IMG/VR virus record: IMGVR_UViG_3300042879_004946
Location: 44,458 to 108,457 of that record
Origin: a virus
Strand: one strand, 5' to 3'
DNA length: 64,000 nucleotides
How positions within the stretch are numbered: the first letter of the stretch is position 1; the number at the start of each line of letters is the position of its first letter. Below, piece after piece: positions 64,000 to 64,000 of the stretch. The notes under the pieces are model-generated. The model worked only from the letters and a program-made list of their open reading frames with translations, searched no databases and was not told where the DNA came from. The translations under genes were made by a program, and so were the position numbers.

Positions 64000-64000
64000 A

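Noticed and set aside
1-64000. tRNA genes, diversity-generating retroelement, cas genes
   Set aside because: I saw no cloverleaf in the short gaps, no reverse transcriptase and no Cas motifs; a tRNA scan was not run.

Overview
The window reads as part of a large, AT-rich, T4-like tailed phage (myovirus) that probably infects a member of the Bacteroidota. Evidence for the phage: a T4-type head block (gp23-like capsid protein, gp22-like acidic scaffold, gp21-like prohead protease, gp20-like portal, gp17-like terminase), a gp5-like baseplate OB protein, a gp55-like late sigma factor, dUTPase, thymidylate synthase and PhoH. Evidence for the host: starts are preceded by A/T-rich leaders without clear Shine-Dalgarno sequences, a DUF4494-like protein is present, and AT content is high. 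The host assignment is inference.

Layout. 1-2.2 kb (+): nucleotide metabolism and small accessory genes (exonuclease fragment, dUTPase, SET protein, lipoprotein, proteasome-like hydrolase). 2.2-21.6 kb (+): a large glycan module of glycosyltransferases of several families (GT2, GT25, GT10, two GT11-like, GT17, GT-B, DUF5672- and DUF3431-like), a [2Fe-2S] sugar dehydrase (E1/RfbH type), an RmlD-like reductase, a GDP-mannose 3,5-epimerase-like enzyme, a radical SAM enzyme and two methyltransferases, with PhoH and unknown genes inside it. 21.7-29.7 kb (+): late sigma factor and tail/baseplate genes. From 29.7 kb the coding strand flips. 30-57 kb (-): a free-standing homing endonuclease, the head genes, a eukaryotic-type glutamine synthetase, and portal and terminase genes carrying three inteins. 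57-61.5 kb (-): lysis-like, thymidylate synthase and small genes, then a tyrosine recombinase.

61.5-63.9 kb is the most unusual region. Next to the recombinase lies a regular array of six attC-like imperfect palindromes separating small genes, with a candidate attI core at 61540. This matches the polarity of an integron, but the recombinase has no IntI-type extra domain and the cassette genes point toward it. Two attC loops contain what looks like the phage's late promoter, the start codon and a shared N-terminal leader.

Two other systems stand out. First, many proteins begin with a short leader of the MKNLIRKILKE or LNENDIEKLVKKIIRE kind ending in (L/I)-x-E. This resembles T4 capsid-targeting peptides cut by the prohead protease, and it suggests a set of packaged, injected proteins. 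Second, two CRISPR-like clusters of a 35-bp repeat with 30-31-bp spacers lie at the ends of paralogous leader-bearing genes. Late genes are commonly preceded by (G)ATATTTATA, which could be the promoter read by the gp55-like sigma factor.
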